Source of the DNA: Duganella sp. Root1480D1
Lineage (GTDB): Bacteria > Pseudomonadota > Gammaproteobacteria > Burkholderiales > Burkholderiaceae_D
Direction: 5' to 3'
DNA length: 64,000 nt
NCBI RefSeq assembly: GCF_001427305.1
Contig: NZ_LMFZ01000007.1
Span: 215,547 to 279,546 of the forward strand
Shown here one piece after another: positions 33,199-43,131 of this stretch (positions are counted from its first letter, which is position 1; each line of letters starts with the position of its first letter). Both the position numbers and the translations under genes were made by a program. Below the pieces are notes generated by a model, which searched no databases, was not told the origin of the DNA, and saw only the letters and a program-made list of their open reading frames with translations.

Positions 33199-34968
33199 AT
33201 GCTGAACCGACTGCGGATTGGACCCAAGCTGTTATTGGCGCCGGGCGTGGTACTGGCGCTGCTGCTGGCGACAGCGGCATGCGCCTGGTTCGGCATGGTG
33301 CGGCAAAACGCATCGATGGAAAACCTGGTGCAGTTGCGGGCGGCGCGGCTGCAGGCGGTCGCCGATGTGGCGGGCGAAACCCGCATGGCACATGCCAATA
33401 TCTACCAGCTCCTGGCCTGGATCAACGGCAGTTTTGCGCAGGCGCGGCTGGATGCGCTGACGGCGCAGATCCGTAACCGGCATGGCGCGATCGGCGACCG
33501 CTTGCTGCAGCTTGGCCGCGATGCGGCGGCCGACGAGCGGGGATTGCTGGCGGGGTCGCAGGAGGCGCTGGCGAGTTACCGCAAGGCGGTGCAAGAGACC
33601 ATCGAGCTGGCGCAAGTGGACCAGTCGATTGCCACCAACGCCATGGCAAAGGCCGAGCGCCAGTTTGCGGCGCTGGATCAGCAGTTGTCGCAATTCGCCG
33701 CGCTGGAGAAGGCGTTGAGCGAAGCGGCTTATGCGAATGCGCGGCAGGAGTTCCGCTTGCTGGGCATGACCATGGCGGGCTTGCTGGTGTTGTCGGTAGC
33801 CTTGTCGCTGGCGGTGTCGATGCTGGTGCGGCGCGCGTTGCTGCGAGACATTCAGTCCATCGGCGATGGGGTGCGCAGCCTGGCGTCGGGCCACTTGGCG
33901 CCACAGCCGCCAGCACGCGGGCGCGATGAGATCGCCGACACGGCGCGGGCGCTGGATGGCAGCGTGGCGCAGTTGAACGGCACCATCCGCGCGATTCGCG
34001 GCGCGGTGCAGCAGATCGACCTGGCCGCGCGCGAGATCGCGACAGGAAATATGGACCTGTCGGCACGTACCGAGCTGCAGGCCAGCTCGCTGGAGGAAAC
34101 CGCCAGTGCGGTCGACAGCCTGGCGGCAGCGGTGCGCAGCAATGCCGAACATGCGCGCGAGGCGTGCCAGGTGGCGGCCAACGCCAACGAACTGGCCGCC
34201 CGTGGCGGTGCGGCGGTGTCGGATGCGGTGCAGACCATGGAGGCGATCCGCTCCTCATCGCGCAAGATCGTCGAGATCATCGGGGTGATCGACGGGATCG
34301 CGTTCCAGACCAATATCCTGGCCCTGAATGCGGCGGTGGAAGCGGCGCGCGCGGGCGAGCAGGGGCGCGGCTTTGCCGTCGTCGCAGCGGAGGTGAGGAC
34401 GCTGGCGCAGCGCAGCGGGACAGCGGCGCATGAGATCAAGGCGCTGATCAATGCTTCGGTGGCGACCATCGACCGCGGCGCGGAGTCGGTCGGGGTGGCC
34501 GGCGGCAGCATGGGGGACATCGTGGCGTCGGTGCGGCAAGTCGGCAGCATCATCCAACGCATCAGCGATGCCAGCGCGGAGCAGGCGCGCGGCATTACGG
34601 AAGTCAACCAGGCAGTCGGGCAGATCGATGACGTCACCCAGCAGAATGCTGCTTTGGTCGAGCAGGCCGCGGCAGCGGCGGCCAGTTTGCAGGAGCAGGC
34701 CGCCGGGTTGGCGCAGGCCGTGGCCGTGTTTGAACTGGGCGATGAAGTGGCGCCTGAAGGCGACGCGGGCCTGGCCGCCGGTCGGGGTGTCGACGGCGGG
34801 TACGACGCTGGCGCAAGCGCCCTGGACGACTGGTGCGACGTGACGGGTGATGGCGAGCGGCGCGCGGTCGACAGCCCGATGCGTGGGCGGCAGGGCTTAG
34901 CGGAATGGGCGGCTGACAAACGGCGATCCCGCCAGGCCGAAGCGCCACGGCACGTCCACCGCCTTTGA
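33199..34968 (+). CDS. Methyl-accepting chemotaxis protein
   Basis: 589 aa. The N-terminal membrane anchor (about 11-32) is followed by a four-helix periplasmic domain (about 35-185), a second membrane segment (about 188-213) and HAMP. The cytoplasmic signalling tip [37 protein letters not shown] pattern lies near residues 365-400. Family members in this group usually end soon after a DDWExF pentapeptide; here D543-D544-W545 is followed by CDV and another 40 residues that run 72 nt into the convergent glycosylase gene. The tail is therefore suspect: a lost stop or frameshift is possible. Co-transcribed with the Cache gene. Confidence 0.92.
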   Translation: MLNRLRIGPKLLLAPGVVLALLLATAACAWFGMVRQNASMENLVQLRAARLQAVADVAGETRMAHANIYQLLAWINGSFAQARLDALTAQIRNRHGAIGDRLLQLGRDAAADERGLLAGSQEALASYRKAVQETIELAQVDQSIATNAMAKAERQFAALDQQLSQFAALEKALSEAAYANARQEFRLLGMTMAGLLVLSVALSLAVSMLVRRALLRDIQSIGDGVRSLASGHLAPQPPARGRDEIADTARALDGSVAQLNGTIRAIRGAVQQIDLAAREIATGNMDLSARTELQASSLEETASAVDSLAAAVRSNAEHAREACQVAANANELAARGGAAVSDAVQTMEAIRSSSRKIVEIIGVIDGIAFQTNILALNAAVEAARAGEQGRGFAVVAAEVRTLAQRSGTAAHEIKALINASVATIDRGAESVGVAGGSMGDIVASVRQVGSIIQRISDASAEQARGITEVNQAVGQIDDVTQQNAALVEQAAAAAASLQEQAAGLAQAVAVFELGDEVAPEGDAGLAAGRGVDGGYDAGASALDDWCDVTGDGERRAVDSPMRGRQGLAEWAADKRRSRQAEAPRHVHRL

Positions 34969-35466
34969 AATGCCGATGCGCGGTCCCACCACGACCTGCG
35001 CCCGCCCCTTGCGCGGCAGCAGTTCGAACGGCGCCGCGCCCAGCGACATGGCATTCAACTCGCGCGTCACGCCCATCGCCTGCGCCAGCCGGCCGGGCCC
35101 GGAGCACAGCAGGCGCACATCCTCCATGCCGCGCCGCGCCTGCATCTGCTCGATCCCAAGCAGCGGCTCGACGGCCCGGATCAGCACCCCGGCCCCATGC
35201 CCCTCCTCCCGGCACACAAAATTCATGCACCAGTGGATGCCATGCGACAGGTAGACATAGGCATGGGCCGGCGGGCCGAACATGGCGAAATTGCGCGCCG
35301 TCTTGCCGACAAAGGCGTGCGAAGCCGGATCTTCCCGGTCATAGGCCTCCACCTCGACAATACGGCCGCCCACGCCATTGACGAGCACCGTCACGCCAAT
35401 CAGTCGGCGCGCCACTTGCTGTGCAGGTGCACTGAAATCGATTCCGGCCAAAATGTGAGAAGACAT
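34897..35466 (-). CDS. DNA-3-methyladenine glycosylase (AAG/MPG family)
   Basis: 189 aa. This enzyme removes alkylated purines in base-excision repair. Family motifs: [22 protein letters not shown] pattern with the catalytic Glu in VEVEAY, then [20 protein letters not shown] and the C-terminal [16 protein letters not shown] 35466 was chosen because the family starts near here; an upstream reading adds 46 atypical residues. The 3' end overlaps the MCP tail. With the AidB homologue and the hypoxanthine-DNA glycosylase-type gene, it is one of three alkylation- or base-repair genes in the window. Confidence 0.93.
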   Translation of the reverse strand: MSSHILAGIDFSAPAQQVARRLIGVTVLVNGVGGRIVEVEAYDREDPASHAFVGKTARNFAMFGPPAHAYVYLSHGIHWCMNFVCREEGHGAGVLIRAVEPLLGIEQMQARRGMEDVRLLCSGPGRLAQAMGVTRELNAMSLGAAPFELLPRKGRAQVVVGPRIGISKAVDVPWRFGLAGSPFVSRPFR

Positions 35467-35588
35467 GCTATCGATTGTAGCAATCCTGCCATTTAGGCAT
35501 GAAAAAAAACCCATTCGTGCCCCGGGTTGCAGGCAAAAAACAGGCGATAATGGCGGTGCCCGCCCAGCAGCACAACCCTCGAAGCAAA

Positions 35589-36455
35589 ATGACAACAGCA
35601 GCAACCCGGCTCCCGGCCCAAAATACGACCGCAGAAGACGCGCTGTTGCGCTCCATCCGCATCCCGCCGCGTCCCAGCCTGCTGGTCGACCTGCAGCGCG
35701 AACTGGCGCAAGCCGATCCGTCGCCGCGCGCCATCGCGCGCATCATCGGCAACGACGTGGGCATGTCGGGCGCCTTGCTGAAACTGGCCAACTCGCCTTT
35801 CTACGGCGCGGCACGCAAGGCCAAATCGGTCGAGCAAGCCATCAACTTCCTCGGCATTAACCAATGCGCCGCCATGTTGACCGGCATCCTGGCGCGCGAA
35901 GCGGTGGGCGCCAACAACCCGACCCTGAACCAGTTCTGGGAAGTGTCGTCCTGCCGCGCCCAGGCCCTGGTGTTCATTTCGCGCAAGCTGCGCCTGGCGC
36001 CGCCCGATATCGCCCACACCTTCGGCCTGTTCTGCGACATCGGCATCCCGATCCTGATGGCGCGCTTCGACGACTACGGCCAGACGCTGGACATCTGCAA
36101 CAGCGCCGCCGCCCGCAAGTTCACCGGCATCGAAGACGCGCGCCACACCACCAACCACGCCGCCATCGGCTGCCTGCTGGCGCGCAACTGGGGCCTGTCG
36201 CCCGACGTGTCCTGGGCCATCCTGCACCATCACGATTACGAAGTGCTGTGCGACGACGCCACCGACGACGCGATCCGCTCGCTGGTGGCCGGCGCGGTAC
36301 TGGCTGAACGCGCCATCCAGCGCTACCACGGCAACAGCGCGTCGCTGGAATGGGAGAAAGGCGGCGAAGCCGCCTGCCGCCACCTAGGCATGAACGAGGA
36401 CGAAACCGCCGACCTGCTGGACGAACTGCACGAAACCTTCCACATAGAACACTGA
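35589..36455 (+). CDS. HDOD domain-containing protein
   Basis: 288 aa. HDOD is a metal-free relative of HD phosphohydrolases used in signalling. Family segments: IRIPPRPSLLVDLQRELAQ, IARIIGNDVGMSGALLKLANSPFYG (about 50-74), FLGINQCAAMLTGILAR. Start 35589 gives the ordinary N-terminus; earlier in-frame ATGs (35499, 35550) lack a clear ribosome site. The stop lies 5 nt before the next gene, so these are co-transcribed. No partner domain is fused. Confidence 0.88.
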   Translation: MTTAATRLPAQNTTAEDALLRSIRIPPRPSLLVDLQRELAQADPSPRAIARIIGNDVGMSGALLKLANSPFYGAARKAKSVEQAINFLGINQCAAMLTGILAREAVGANNPTLNQFWEVSSCRAQALVFISRKLRLAPPDIAHTFGLFCDIGIPILMARFDDYGQTLDICNSAAARKFTGIEDARHTTNHAAIGCLLARNWGLSPDVSWAILHHHDYEVLCDDATDDAIRSLVAGAVLAERAIQRYHGNSASLEWEKGGEAACRHLGMNEDETADLLDELHETFHIEH

Positions 36456-36460
36456 GCCGC

Positions 36461-37576
36461 ATGCAAAAGACGAAGAACAAGCGCCCAGCACCACGCAAGC
36501 CGAATACCCCTCCCGCCGACAAAGACGACATCCTGAGCCAGGAACTGTGCAGCCTCGCGCTGGCACAGGAAGACGACCTGCGCCATGCCGTGCGGCGCTA
36601 CCTGCGCCAGGGCAAGGACGCCGTCCTGTATGGGGCCATTGAACTGGCGCGCGGCGAAGACGCCGACGCCTACCGCACCCTGAAGGAAGCCGTCGAAGAA
36701 GACGCCGGCACCGTCCTGCTGTGCAAGGGCGATGGCCCGGAGATGGAAATCAACGCCTTCGCCATCCCGCTGTTCGTGCACAGCCTGGGCGGCCTGCGCG
36801 AAGCGGAAGGCTTCCAGGACGAAGCGGCGTATGCTGCCTTGCTGGACAGCTTTACCAGCGCCGGCCTGGAAGGCCCGAAGGCCAGGGTGGTGCTGGTGCA
36901 GCACGCCTACGACCTGGCCGAAATGGAGCGCATCAGTGCCAGCCAGTTGAACGCCATGGTGCACGAAGCGGCAGCCGCGATGATGGACAAGAAAGTAGCC
37001 GAAGCCCCTGCCCTGCTGCGCAGCATCGCCGGCTGGCAACCATCCGCCTTCGGCGCCGCCGATGAAGCGGTCGAACTGCGCTTCCTGCTGGGTTTTGCAC
37101 TGAAGCGCGCCGACGACCCGTTCTACGCCATGCCGGCCGCCGGCAAGAAGCAGGATGCCTGGTTCGAAGCGCGCATGCAGCGCTACCAGGACTGGACCGT
37201 TTCCGCCGCGCCGCTGGTGCAGCGCTGCCTGGCCGGCGCCGACCGTGCCGGGGCCTTGCGCCTGAATTTCCTGTACCAGGACCTGTTCCATGGCGCCCTG
37301 CAGCAGGGCAAGTCCGAGCACTGGATGCTGGCCATGATGGCCGAATTCGGCGCTGCACTGGACAGCCAGGGCCCGGCCCGCGCCGTCATCACGCTGGTGG
37401 AAACCGATGAAGACGCCGCCCTCGGCGTGCAACTGATCGGCGCGGCCGGCGAGCTGGCGCATGCCGACCGCCGCCTGGACGTGGGCGACGACGTGGAAGC
37501 GGAACTCGACGACCTGCGCGACGCTCTGGCAACCCTGGGCATTGACGACGTTACCGTCGAATTGACAGCCCCTTGA
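36461..37576 (+). CDS. DUF2863-like hypothetical protein
   Basis: 371 aa, acidic, no signal peptide or membrane segment. The N-terminus is a basic Lys/Pro-rich tail (MQKTKNKRPAPRKP) and the rest is helical with many acidic residues. Overall order and the phrases LRHAVRRYLRQGKDAVLYGAIELAR pattern and FLYQDLFHGALQQGKSEHWML pattern resemble the Burkholderiales family DUF2863; I am moderately sure of that. Starts 5 nt after the HDOD gene, so it likely shares its transcript. Function unknown. Confidence 0.7.
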   Translation: MQKTKNKRPAPRKPNTPPADKDDILSQELCSLALAQEDDLRHAVRRYLRQGKDAVLYGAIELARGEDADAYRTLKEAVEEDAGTVLLCKGDGPEMEINAFAIPLFVHSLGGLREAEGFQDEAAYAALLDSFTSAGLEGPKARVVLVQHAYDLAEMERISASQLNAMVHEAAAAMMDKKVAEAPALLRSIAGWQPSAFGAADEAVELRFLLGFALKRADDPFYAMPAAGKKQDAWFEARMQRYQDWTVSAAPLVQRCLAGADRAGALRLNFLYQDLFHGALQQGKSEHWMLAMMAEFGAALDSQGPARAVITLVETDEDAALGVQLIGAAGELAHADRRLDVGDDVEAELDDLRDALATLGIDDVTVELTAP

Positions 37577-37618
37577 GACGCGCACATACTAGTTTCATAG
37601 AGGTGAGGAGACGCCGTC

Positions 37619-38797
37619 ATGAAACTACTGTCAATATTGATTTTCGCTGCAATGCTGGCCGGCTGCGCAAGCGGTCCGCCGGCAGTCACCACGCCACAAC
37701 GCGAGCTTTTCACCGATACAGCCTTCCGCAAACCGGCCGACATGTTCACGCCGGAGCAAGTCTTCGCGCTGTCGCCGGAAATGAAAGCCTATGCGAACAA
37801 GATTCGCACCACGCTGGGCAGCAAGGCGCAGCACCAGGCGCTGTACGAAGCGCTGTACCAGCGCGACCAGCTTCGCCTGGAATACGACTCCGAAATGACC
37901 CGCACCGCCGCCCAGGCTTTCCAGGCCCGCGCCGGCAACTGCATGTCGCTGGTGATCATGACCGCCGCCTTCGCGCGGGAACTGGGGCTGGATGTGCAAT
38001 TCCAGCGCATTACCAGTGAAGATACCTGGAGCCGTTCCGGTTCGCTGTATTTCAGCAGCGGCCACGTCAACCTGATACTAAGCAAATCCAAATTCGAAGC
38101 GACGCGCAGCTACGACACCGCGCCGTCGGTGACCATCGACTTCCTGCCGCCGCCGGACGCCGAGTTGATGCCAACCGAAGTCATTTCGGAAAGCACCGTG
38201 GTAGCCATGTACATGAACAACCGCGCGGCAGAAACGCTGGTGCAGGGCAAGCTGGACGAGGCTTACTGGTGGGCGCGTTCAGCCATCGAATACGAGCCCA
38301 ATTTCCTGATGGGCTATAACACCTTGTCCACCATCTACCAGCGCCACGGCGACATGAACATGGCCGAGCGCACGCTGCGCTTCGCCCACGAGCACGACCC
38401 GCTGAACGCGGTGATCCTGTTCAACCTGTCCGAAGTCACCAATACGCTGGGCAAGACCGAAGAATCGGCCAAATACAAGGCCGAGCTGGCGCGCCTGGAA
38501 CCCTATCCGCCGTTCCACTTCTTCCACATCGGCCAGAAGGCGATGGCCGACGGCGACTACCAGAAGGCGCGCGCGATGTTCGTGCGTGAAGTGCAGCGGG
38601 CCCCGTATTACCACGAGTTCCACTTCTGGCTGGCCAAGGCCGATTTCGTGCTGGGCAACCTGCAGGAAGCCGACAAGCATATGACGCTGGCCCTGATGAA
38701 CAGCACCACCCGCGGCGACAGCGCCATCTACGCCGGCAAACTGGCCGCCCTGCGCCTCTACGAATCGCGAGCCCGTCTTCGACCGGGAGAAATCTAA
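37619..38797 (+). CDS. Lipoprotein with transglutaminase-like core and TPR repeats
   Basis: 392 aa. Lipobox LAGC places acylated C16 at the outer or inner membrane. A transglutaminase-like segment follows (ARAGNCMSLVIMTAAFAREL around residues 102-121, C107 as candidate nucleophile, with H in SGHVNLIL). The second half holds tetratricopeptide repeats (LMGYNTLSTIYQRHGDMNMAERTL pattern, about residues 231-254, and further copies). The fusion suggests a peptide- or protein-handling scaffold. GAGGAGA lies just before the ATG. Substrate unknown. Confidence 0.83.
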   Translation: MKLLSILIFAAMLAGCASGPPAVTTPQRELFTDTAFRKPADMFTPEQVFALSPEMKAYANKIRTTLGSKAQHQALYEALYQRDQLRLEYDSEMTRTAAQAFQARAGNCMSLVIMTAAFARELGLDVQFQRITSEDTWSRSGSLYFSSGHVNLILSKSKFEATRSYDTAPSVTIDFLPPPDAELMPTEVISESTVVAMYMNNRAAETLVQGKLDEAYWWARSAIEYEPNFLMGYNTLSTIYQRHGDMNMAERTLRFAHEHDPLNAVILFNLSEVTNTLGKTEESAKYKAELARLEPYPPFHFFHIGQKAMADGDYQKARAMFVREVQRAPYYHEFHFWLAKADFVLGNLQEADKHMTLALMNSTTRGDSAIYAGKLAALRLYESRARLRPGEI

Positions 38798-38843
38798 ATA
38801 ACTTCCGATGCCAGCTCCCGGCATCGCCATGTAAAAAGGACCC

Positions 38844-40760
38844 ATGCTTTCCAAACTGAGCCCCCTCGCCCTCTCCCTTGCACTGGCCTTCGCAGGCGCC
38901 GCCCAGGCGGCGCCTGATGAAAAACCGGACCTGCGCTCCTCCTACACCAAGTACGAATTCCGCATCCCCATGCGCGACGGCGTGCACCTGTTCACGGCCG
39001 TCTACGTGCCGAAGGATGCCAGCAAGGCCTATCCCTTCCTGATCGAACGCACGCCTTACAGCGCAGGTGTGAATGTCGACGGCCAGTTGCAGTACGGGCC
39101 GGACTTCTTCCCGCGCCGCCTCGGCCCTTCAGCCGACTTCAGCGACGCCGGCTACATCTTCGTCAAGCAGGACGTGCGCGGCCGCTATATGTCCGAGGGC
39201 AAATGGCAGGAAATGACGCCGCATGCCAAATCCACGCTGGAAGCAGGCGAAGGCAACGAAAGCCGCGACATGCACGACACGGTCGACTGGCTGCTCAAGC
39301 ATGTGGCCAACAACAACGGCAAGGTCGGCATCTACGGCATCAGCTATCCCGGCTTCTACACCGCAGCCAGCATCATCGACTCGCACCCGGCGATCAAGGC
39401 TGCTTCGCCGCAGGCGCCTGTGACCGACCTGTTCATGGGCGACGATTCCTATCATGGCGGCGCGTTCATGCTGGCGGCTAACTTCGATTTCTACGCCGCT
39501 TTCACCGAAGAGAAAAATCCCTCTCCGCTGCCCAAAAGCTGGAGCGAGTTCGATTACGGCACCACCAGCGGCTATGATTACTTCCTGCAGCGCCTGACGA
39601 TGTCGAACATCCTTGCCGGCATGCAGCCCAAGCAGCTCGCCTACCTGAAGCCGACCATCGACCACGACACCTACGACGAATTCTGGAAGACGCGCAACCT
39701 GGCTCCGCACATGAAGAACGTGAAAGCGGCTGTGATGACCGTCGGTGGCTGGTTCGATGCTGAAGATCCCGCCGGCCCGTTTTCCATTTACCGCGCGGTG
39801 GGCAAGAACAATCCCGGCACCTTCAACGGCCTGGTGATCGGCCCCTGGTCGCACGGCGGTTGGGCCGGCGGCGAAGGCAAACGCCTGGGCCATGTGAAAT
39901 TCGACAGCAAGACCAGCGAGCATTTCAACAAGAAGCTGCTGTTCCCCTTCTTCGAGGAGCAGTTGAAAGGCGCCAAACCGGCGCAGCCGATTGCCGCGGT
40001 CAATACCTTCGAGACCGGCACCAATGTGTGGCGCCAGTACACCGCCTGGCCGCCAGTGCAGGCCAAGGCCAGGATGCTGTACCTGGGGCCGAATGGCACC
40101 CTGGGCTGGACCCAGCCCGCCGCCAGCGGCGGTTTCGATGAATATGTCAGCGACCCGCGCAAGCCGGTGCCTTACATCGGTTATCCAGCAACCGGCGTGC
40201 CGCGCGAATACATGGTGTCGGACCAGCGTTTCGCCTCCACCCGCCCGGACGTGCTGGTATACCAGAGCGACGTGCTGGAAGAAGACGTGACCATTGCCGG
40301 CCCGGTGACACCCAAGCTGTTCGTCTCCACCACCGGCACCGACAGCGACTTCGTGGTCAAGCTGATCGACGTCTACCCCAACGACTACCCGCAGGACAAG
40401 GAAGAGGAGAAGCACAAGGACGTAGCACCGCCATCAATCAAGATGGGCGGCTACCAGCAACTGGTGCGTGGCAATCCGCTGCGCGGCAAGTTCCGCAACA
40501 GCTTCGAAAAGCCCGAGCCTTTCGTGCCGGGCAAGGTGGAGCCGCTCAGCTACAACCTGGGCGACGTGCAGCACACCTTCCGTCGCGGCCACCGCATCAT
40601 GGTGCATGTGCAGAGCAGCTGGTTCCCGCTGGTCGACCTGAACCCGCAAACCTTCACCAGCATCCCCAACGCGAAACCGGAAGACTTCGTGAAGGCCACC
40701 CAGCGCGTCTACCACGCACCGGGCACGGCGTCCGGCCTGCAACTGATGGTGATGCCTTAA
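38844..40760 (+). CDS. CocE/NonD family hydrolase (X-Pro dipeptidyl-peptidase type)
   Basis: 638 aa. A signal peptide (MLSKLSPLALSLALAFAGAAQA) makes it periplasmic or secreted. The S15/CocE alpha/beta hydrolase domain shows RDGVHLFTAVYVPKD, VKQDVRGRYMSEG, and nucleophile S167 in GISYPGFY, followed by a C-terminal jelly-roll (about 470-638) with the typical HRIMVHVQSSWFP segment. Substrates in this family are acyl esters or X-Pro peptides; not decidable here. The Shine-Dalgarno AAAAGGA precedes ATG 38844. Confidence 0.9.
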   Translation: MLSKLSPLALSLALAFAGAAQAAPDEKPDLRSSYTKYEFRIPMRDGVHLFTAVYVPKDASKAYPFLIERTPYSAGVNVDGQLQYGPDFFPRRLGPSADFSDAGYIFVKQDVRGRYMSEGKWQEMTPHAKSTLEAGEGNESRDMHDTVDWLLKHVANNNGKVGIYGISYPGFYTAASIIDSHPAIKAASPQAPVTDLFMGDDSYHGGAFMLAANFDFYAAFTEEKNPSPLPKSWSEFDYGTTSGYDYFLQRLTMSNILAGMQPKQLAYLKPTIDHDTYDEFWKTRNLAPHMKNVKAAVMTVGGWFDAEDPAGPFSIYRAVGKNNPGTFNGLVIGPWSHGGWAGGEGKRLGHVKFDSKTSEHFNKKLLFPFFEEQLKGAKPAQPIAAVNTFETGTNVWRQYTAWPPVQAKARMLYLGPNGTLGWTQPAASGGFDEYVSDPRKPVPYIGYPATGVPREYMVSDQRFASTRPDVLVYQSDVLEEDVTIAGPVTPKLFVSTTGTDSDFVVKLIDVYPNDYPQDKEEEKHKDVAPPSIKMGGYQQLVRGNPLRGKFRNSFEKPEPFVPGKVEPLSYNLGDVQHTFRRGHRIMVHVQSSWFPLVDLNPQTFTSIPNAKPEDFVKATQRVYHAPGTASGLQLMVMP

Positions 40761-40767
40761 GCGGCGG

Positions 40768-41367
40768 CTAGCAGTTCTCGTACTTCCAGTTGCGCTTCTT
40801 GCCCTCGGCAATCCATTCGACCGCCTGGGCCATGCGCTTGTCGCGCGTGGCCTCGGTCTTGGCTTCGGTCAGCCACTCGCAGTATTCGCGCTTGGCGCTG
40901 GCCGAGAAATTGTTGAACACTTCATATGCGGCCGGCTCGGCCTCCAGCGCCGCGATGAAGTAATCCAGCACCACCAGCTCGCGCGGCGCCGCCTTTGGCC
41001 GTGCCACCTTGGTGCCCTGTTCATTGAGCTGCATGGCCTTCTTGATGTAGGCCGTCAAGTCTTTCTTTGGCGGCAAGTCCTTGACCGAGGTGATGCGGCC
41101 GAACTGTCCCATCGCCTCCTTGCCCTTGTCGTCTTCCGCCGCGATCAGCAACTCGCCTTTCCAGAAATTCAGGGCGCAATGCTGCTTGAAGGCGGCGAAG
41201 CTGCAAATGATGCCGTGGTAGTCGAAATTCGGCATGCTCCACTTGATGGTCTCCTTCACCTCCGGGCAAGCGGCATGGATCACCTGGCGCAGATGGGTCA
41301 GGATAGGCTGGGCGAATTCGGCCGACTTGGCGATGTATTCGTCGACGCGCGGATCAGTGGTGGGCAT
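40768..41367 (-). CDS. YdeI-like DUF1801 protein (OmpD-associated family)
   Basis: 199 aa, cytosolic. N-terminal DUF1801 domain: VDEYIAKSAEFAQPILTHLRQVIHAACPEVKE pattern (starting at residue 7), IKWSMPNFDYHGI, then a C-terminal OmdA/YdeI domain (YFIAALEAEPAAYEVFNNFSASAKREYCEWL pattern). ATG 41367 is preferred because AAGG sits at good spacing upstream; an ATG two codons earlier is also possible. The gene stands alone between converging and diverging neighbours. Function unknown. Confidence 0.82.
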   Translation of the reverse strand: MPTTDPRVDEYIAKSAEFAQPILTHLRQVIHAACPEVKETIKWSMPNFDYHGIICSFAAFKQHCALNFWKGELLIAAEDDKGKEAMGQFGRITSVKDLPPKKDLTAYIKKAMQLNEQGTKVARPKAAPRELVVLDYFIAALEAEPAAYEVFNNFSASAKREYCEWLTEAKTEATRDKRMAQAVEWIAEGKKRNWKYENC

Positions 41368-41454
41368 GATCATCCTTGTAAGTGTGTTGCCGCAATCTGA
41401 CATTGGTGCGTTGCTTAACGCAGTTTGCTCAGCATTAGGAGCATACTAAGCTAC

Positions 41455-42291
41455 ATGAACAATTCACGTAAAGTGGCCGCCGCCGCTGGCGCCGTGGGAT
41501 TCGTATGGGCCGGATTGACCGCCCTCCTCATGGCCGGCCAGCGCAAGCTGCTGTTCAATCCCACCGTCAAGCGCGAGGTGCAAAGCCCGCGCAGCAGCGG
41601 CCACCGCACACGTGCAATTGTGCTGCGCGGAGGTGACGGAACGCGATTGGCCGGCTGGCTGATGACGCCACGCGAACCTGGCGTGCGCCCTGCGGTAGTG
41701 TATTTCGGAGGACGCTCGGAGGAAGTATCCTGGCTGGTACGCGACGCCGGCAACCTGTTCCCCGGCATGACGGTATTGACCCTGAATTATCGCGGCTACG
41801 GCGACTCGCACGGCGAACCGGGCGAAGAAATGCTGGTGGCCGACGCCTGTATGCAACTGGACTGGTTGTGCAAGCATCACAAAGTGGACCCGACCCGCAT
41901 TGCCGTAGTGGGGCGCAGCCTGGGTTCCGGCGTGGCCGTGCAGGCGGCGTTGCAGCGCAGGGTTCAGGCCACGGTGCTGATCACACCTTACGATTCGATC
42001 CTGGCGCTGGCGCAGCGCAAATTCCCTGCCCTGCCGGTGTCGATGCTGCTGCAGCACCGCTTCGAATCAGTCAAGCATGCAACGCAACTGGCGGCGCCGA
42101 CCTACGTGCTGCGTGCAGCCAGCGACGATATCGTGCCGCATTCGCACACCAATGAACTGGTCAGCAAGCTGACCTGCCTGCATCACGACGAAATCATTCC
42201 CGATTCAGACCACCTGAATATTCCCTACCTGCCGGCCACGCAGCAGAAGATCGCCAGCTTCCTTCAGGCGCAGTTCAAGCCGGCGGCTTGA
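41455..42291 (+). CDS. Membrane-anchored alpha/beta hydrolase
   Basis: 278 aa. A single N-terminal membrane segment (about 6-27) precedes an alpha/beta hydrolase: VVYFGGRSEEVSWL, nucleophile elbow VGRSLGSGVAV, and a late HLNIPY histidine. This resembles the YfhR/BEM46-like group with an N-terminal anchor. ATG 41455 is used because a start 10 codons upstream would precede the family N-terminus without a ribosome site. The end overlaps the next convergent gene by 17 nt. Confidence 0.84.
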   Translation: MNNSRKVAAAAGAVGFVWAGLTALLMAGQRKLLFNPTVKREVQSPRSSGHRTRAIVLRGGDGTRLAGWLMTPREPGVRPAVVYFGGRSEEVSWLVRDAGNLFPGMTVLTLNYRGYGDSHGEPGEEMLVADACMQLDWLCKHHKVDPTRIAVVGRSLGSGVAVQAALQRRVQATVLITPYDSILALAQRKFPALPVSMLLQHRFESVKHATQLAAPTYVLRAASDDIVPHSHTNELVSKLTCLHHDEIIPDSDHLNIPYLPATQQKIASFLQAQFKPAA

Positions 42292-43120
42292 ATACCGAGC
42301 GGAAGGCGCGCATTGCGGCCGGGTGGCCAATCGTCATATGGGTTTCTTCCAGCATCGGAGTCAATTGCCAGCGCAGGCCCTCGACCTGCACGCTGGCCAG
42401 CGCACTCTCCAACTGCTGCGCCAGCTCCGGCTGGCCTTTCTCGCCGCTGGTGGCGATGAACAGGGTCTTGTCCAGGCGTTTGCGGCGGCGCAGCGTGTCG
42501 CCGGCAGTCTTCAGCATTTGTCGGCTGTTCCACCATAGCGTCGGATCGATGGCGATAAAGGTATCGAACATCTCCGGCGCCTGCAGGAAGGTCTCCAGCA
42601 CAAACATGCCAGCCAGCGATTCGCCGATCAGTGCGGTTTCGCCGGTGGTGTTGTAGCGGGCTTTCACCTGCGGCATCAGCTCCTCGCGGATGAAATGGCG
42701 GAAGACGGCCGAGCCTCCGACCACGGGAGCGATCTTCCGGTCTTCAGGGTTGTCGGTGGGTGCGGTCATATCGCGGCGGCGCTGCGTATTCTCGATCCCT
42801 ACCAGCATGAAGGAGCGCATCACCAGGCTGGCCACCGAGATTTGCAGCAAGCCTGCCGTGTGGACGAAATCTTCCGCCACGCCGCCATCAAGCATGAACA
42901 GCACCGGCAGCGGCGCATCCGGTTTCACGTTCCAGGCGCGCGCCGAGTAGACGTTGATGCGGCGCGTTTCCCCGAGAATTTTCGACTCCATGGTGAAGGC
43001 CTCGCCGATCGCCAGCGGTGCAGAGGGCGTAGCTCCCATCGCTACCGGTTCGCCCGCCCGCGCCACAGCGGCCGCCAACGCGCCCGCCGCCATGCCCAAC
43101 ACTTGTCGCCTGTTTGCCAT
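42275..43120 (-). CDS. Secreted esterase (enterochelin-esterase-like fold)
   Basis: 281 aa. Signal peptide with a twin-arginine-like start (MANRRQVLGMAAGALAAAVARA), then an esterase D/Fes-like alpha/beta domain: LPVLFMLDGG, nucleophile elbow GESLAG, DPTLWWNSRQM, and a C-terminal ETHMTIGHP with the histidine. It lies 11 nt after the TetR gene on the same strand, so that regulator probably controls it. Substrate unknown; siderophore-type esters are one possibility. Confidence 0.85.
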   Translation of the reverse strand: MANRRQVLGMAAGALAAAVARAGEPVAMGATPSAPLAIGEAFTMESKILGETRRINVYSARAWNVKPDAPLPVLFMLDGGVAEDFVHTAGLLQISVASLVMRSFMLVGIENTQRRRDMTAPTDNPEDRKIAPVVGGSAVFRHFIREELMPQVKARYNTTGETALIGESLAGMFVLETFLQAPEMFDTFIAIDPTLWWNSRQMLKTAGDTLRRRKRLDKTLFIATSGEKGQPELAQQLESALASVQVEGLRWQLTPMLEETHMTIGHPAAMRAFRSVFKPPA

Positions 43121-43131
43121 GCTTTCTCCTC

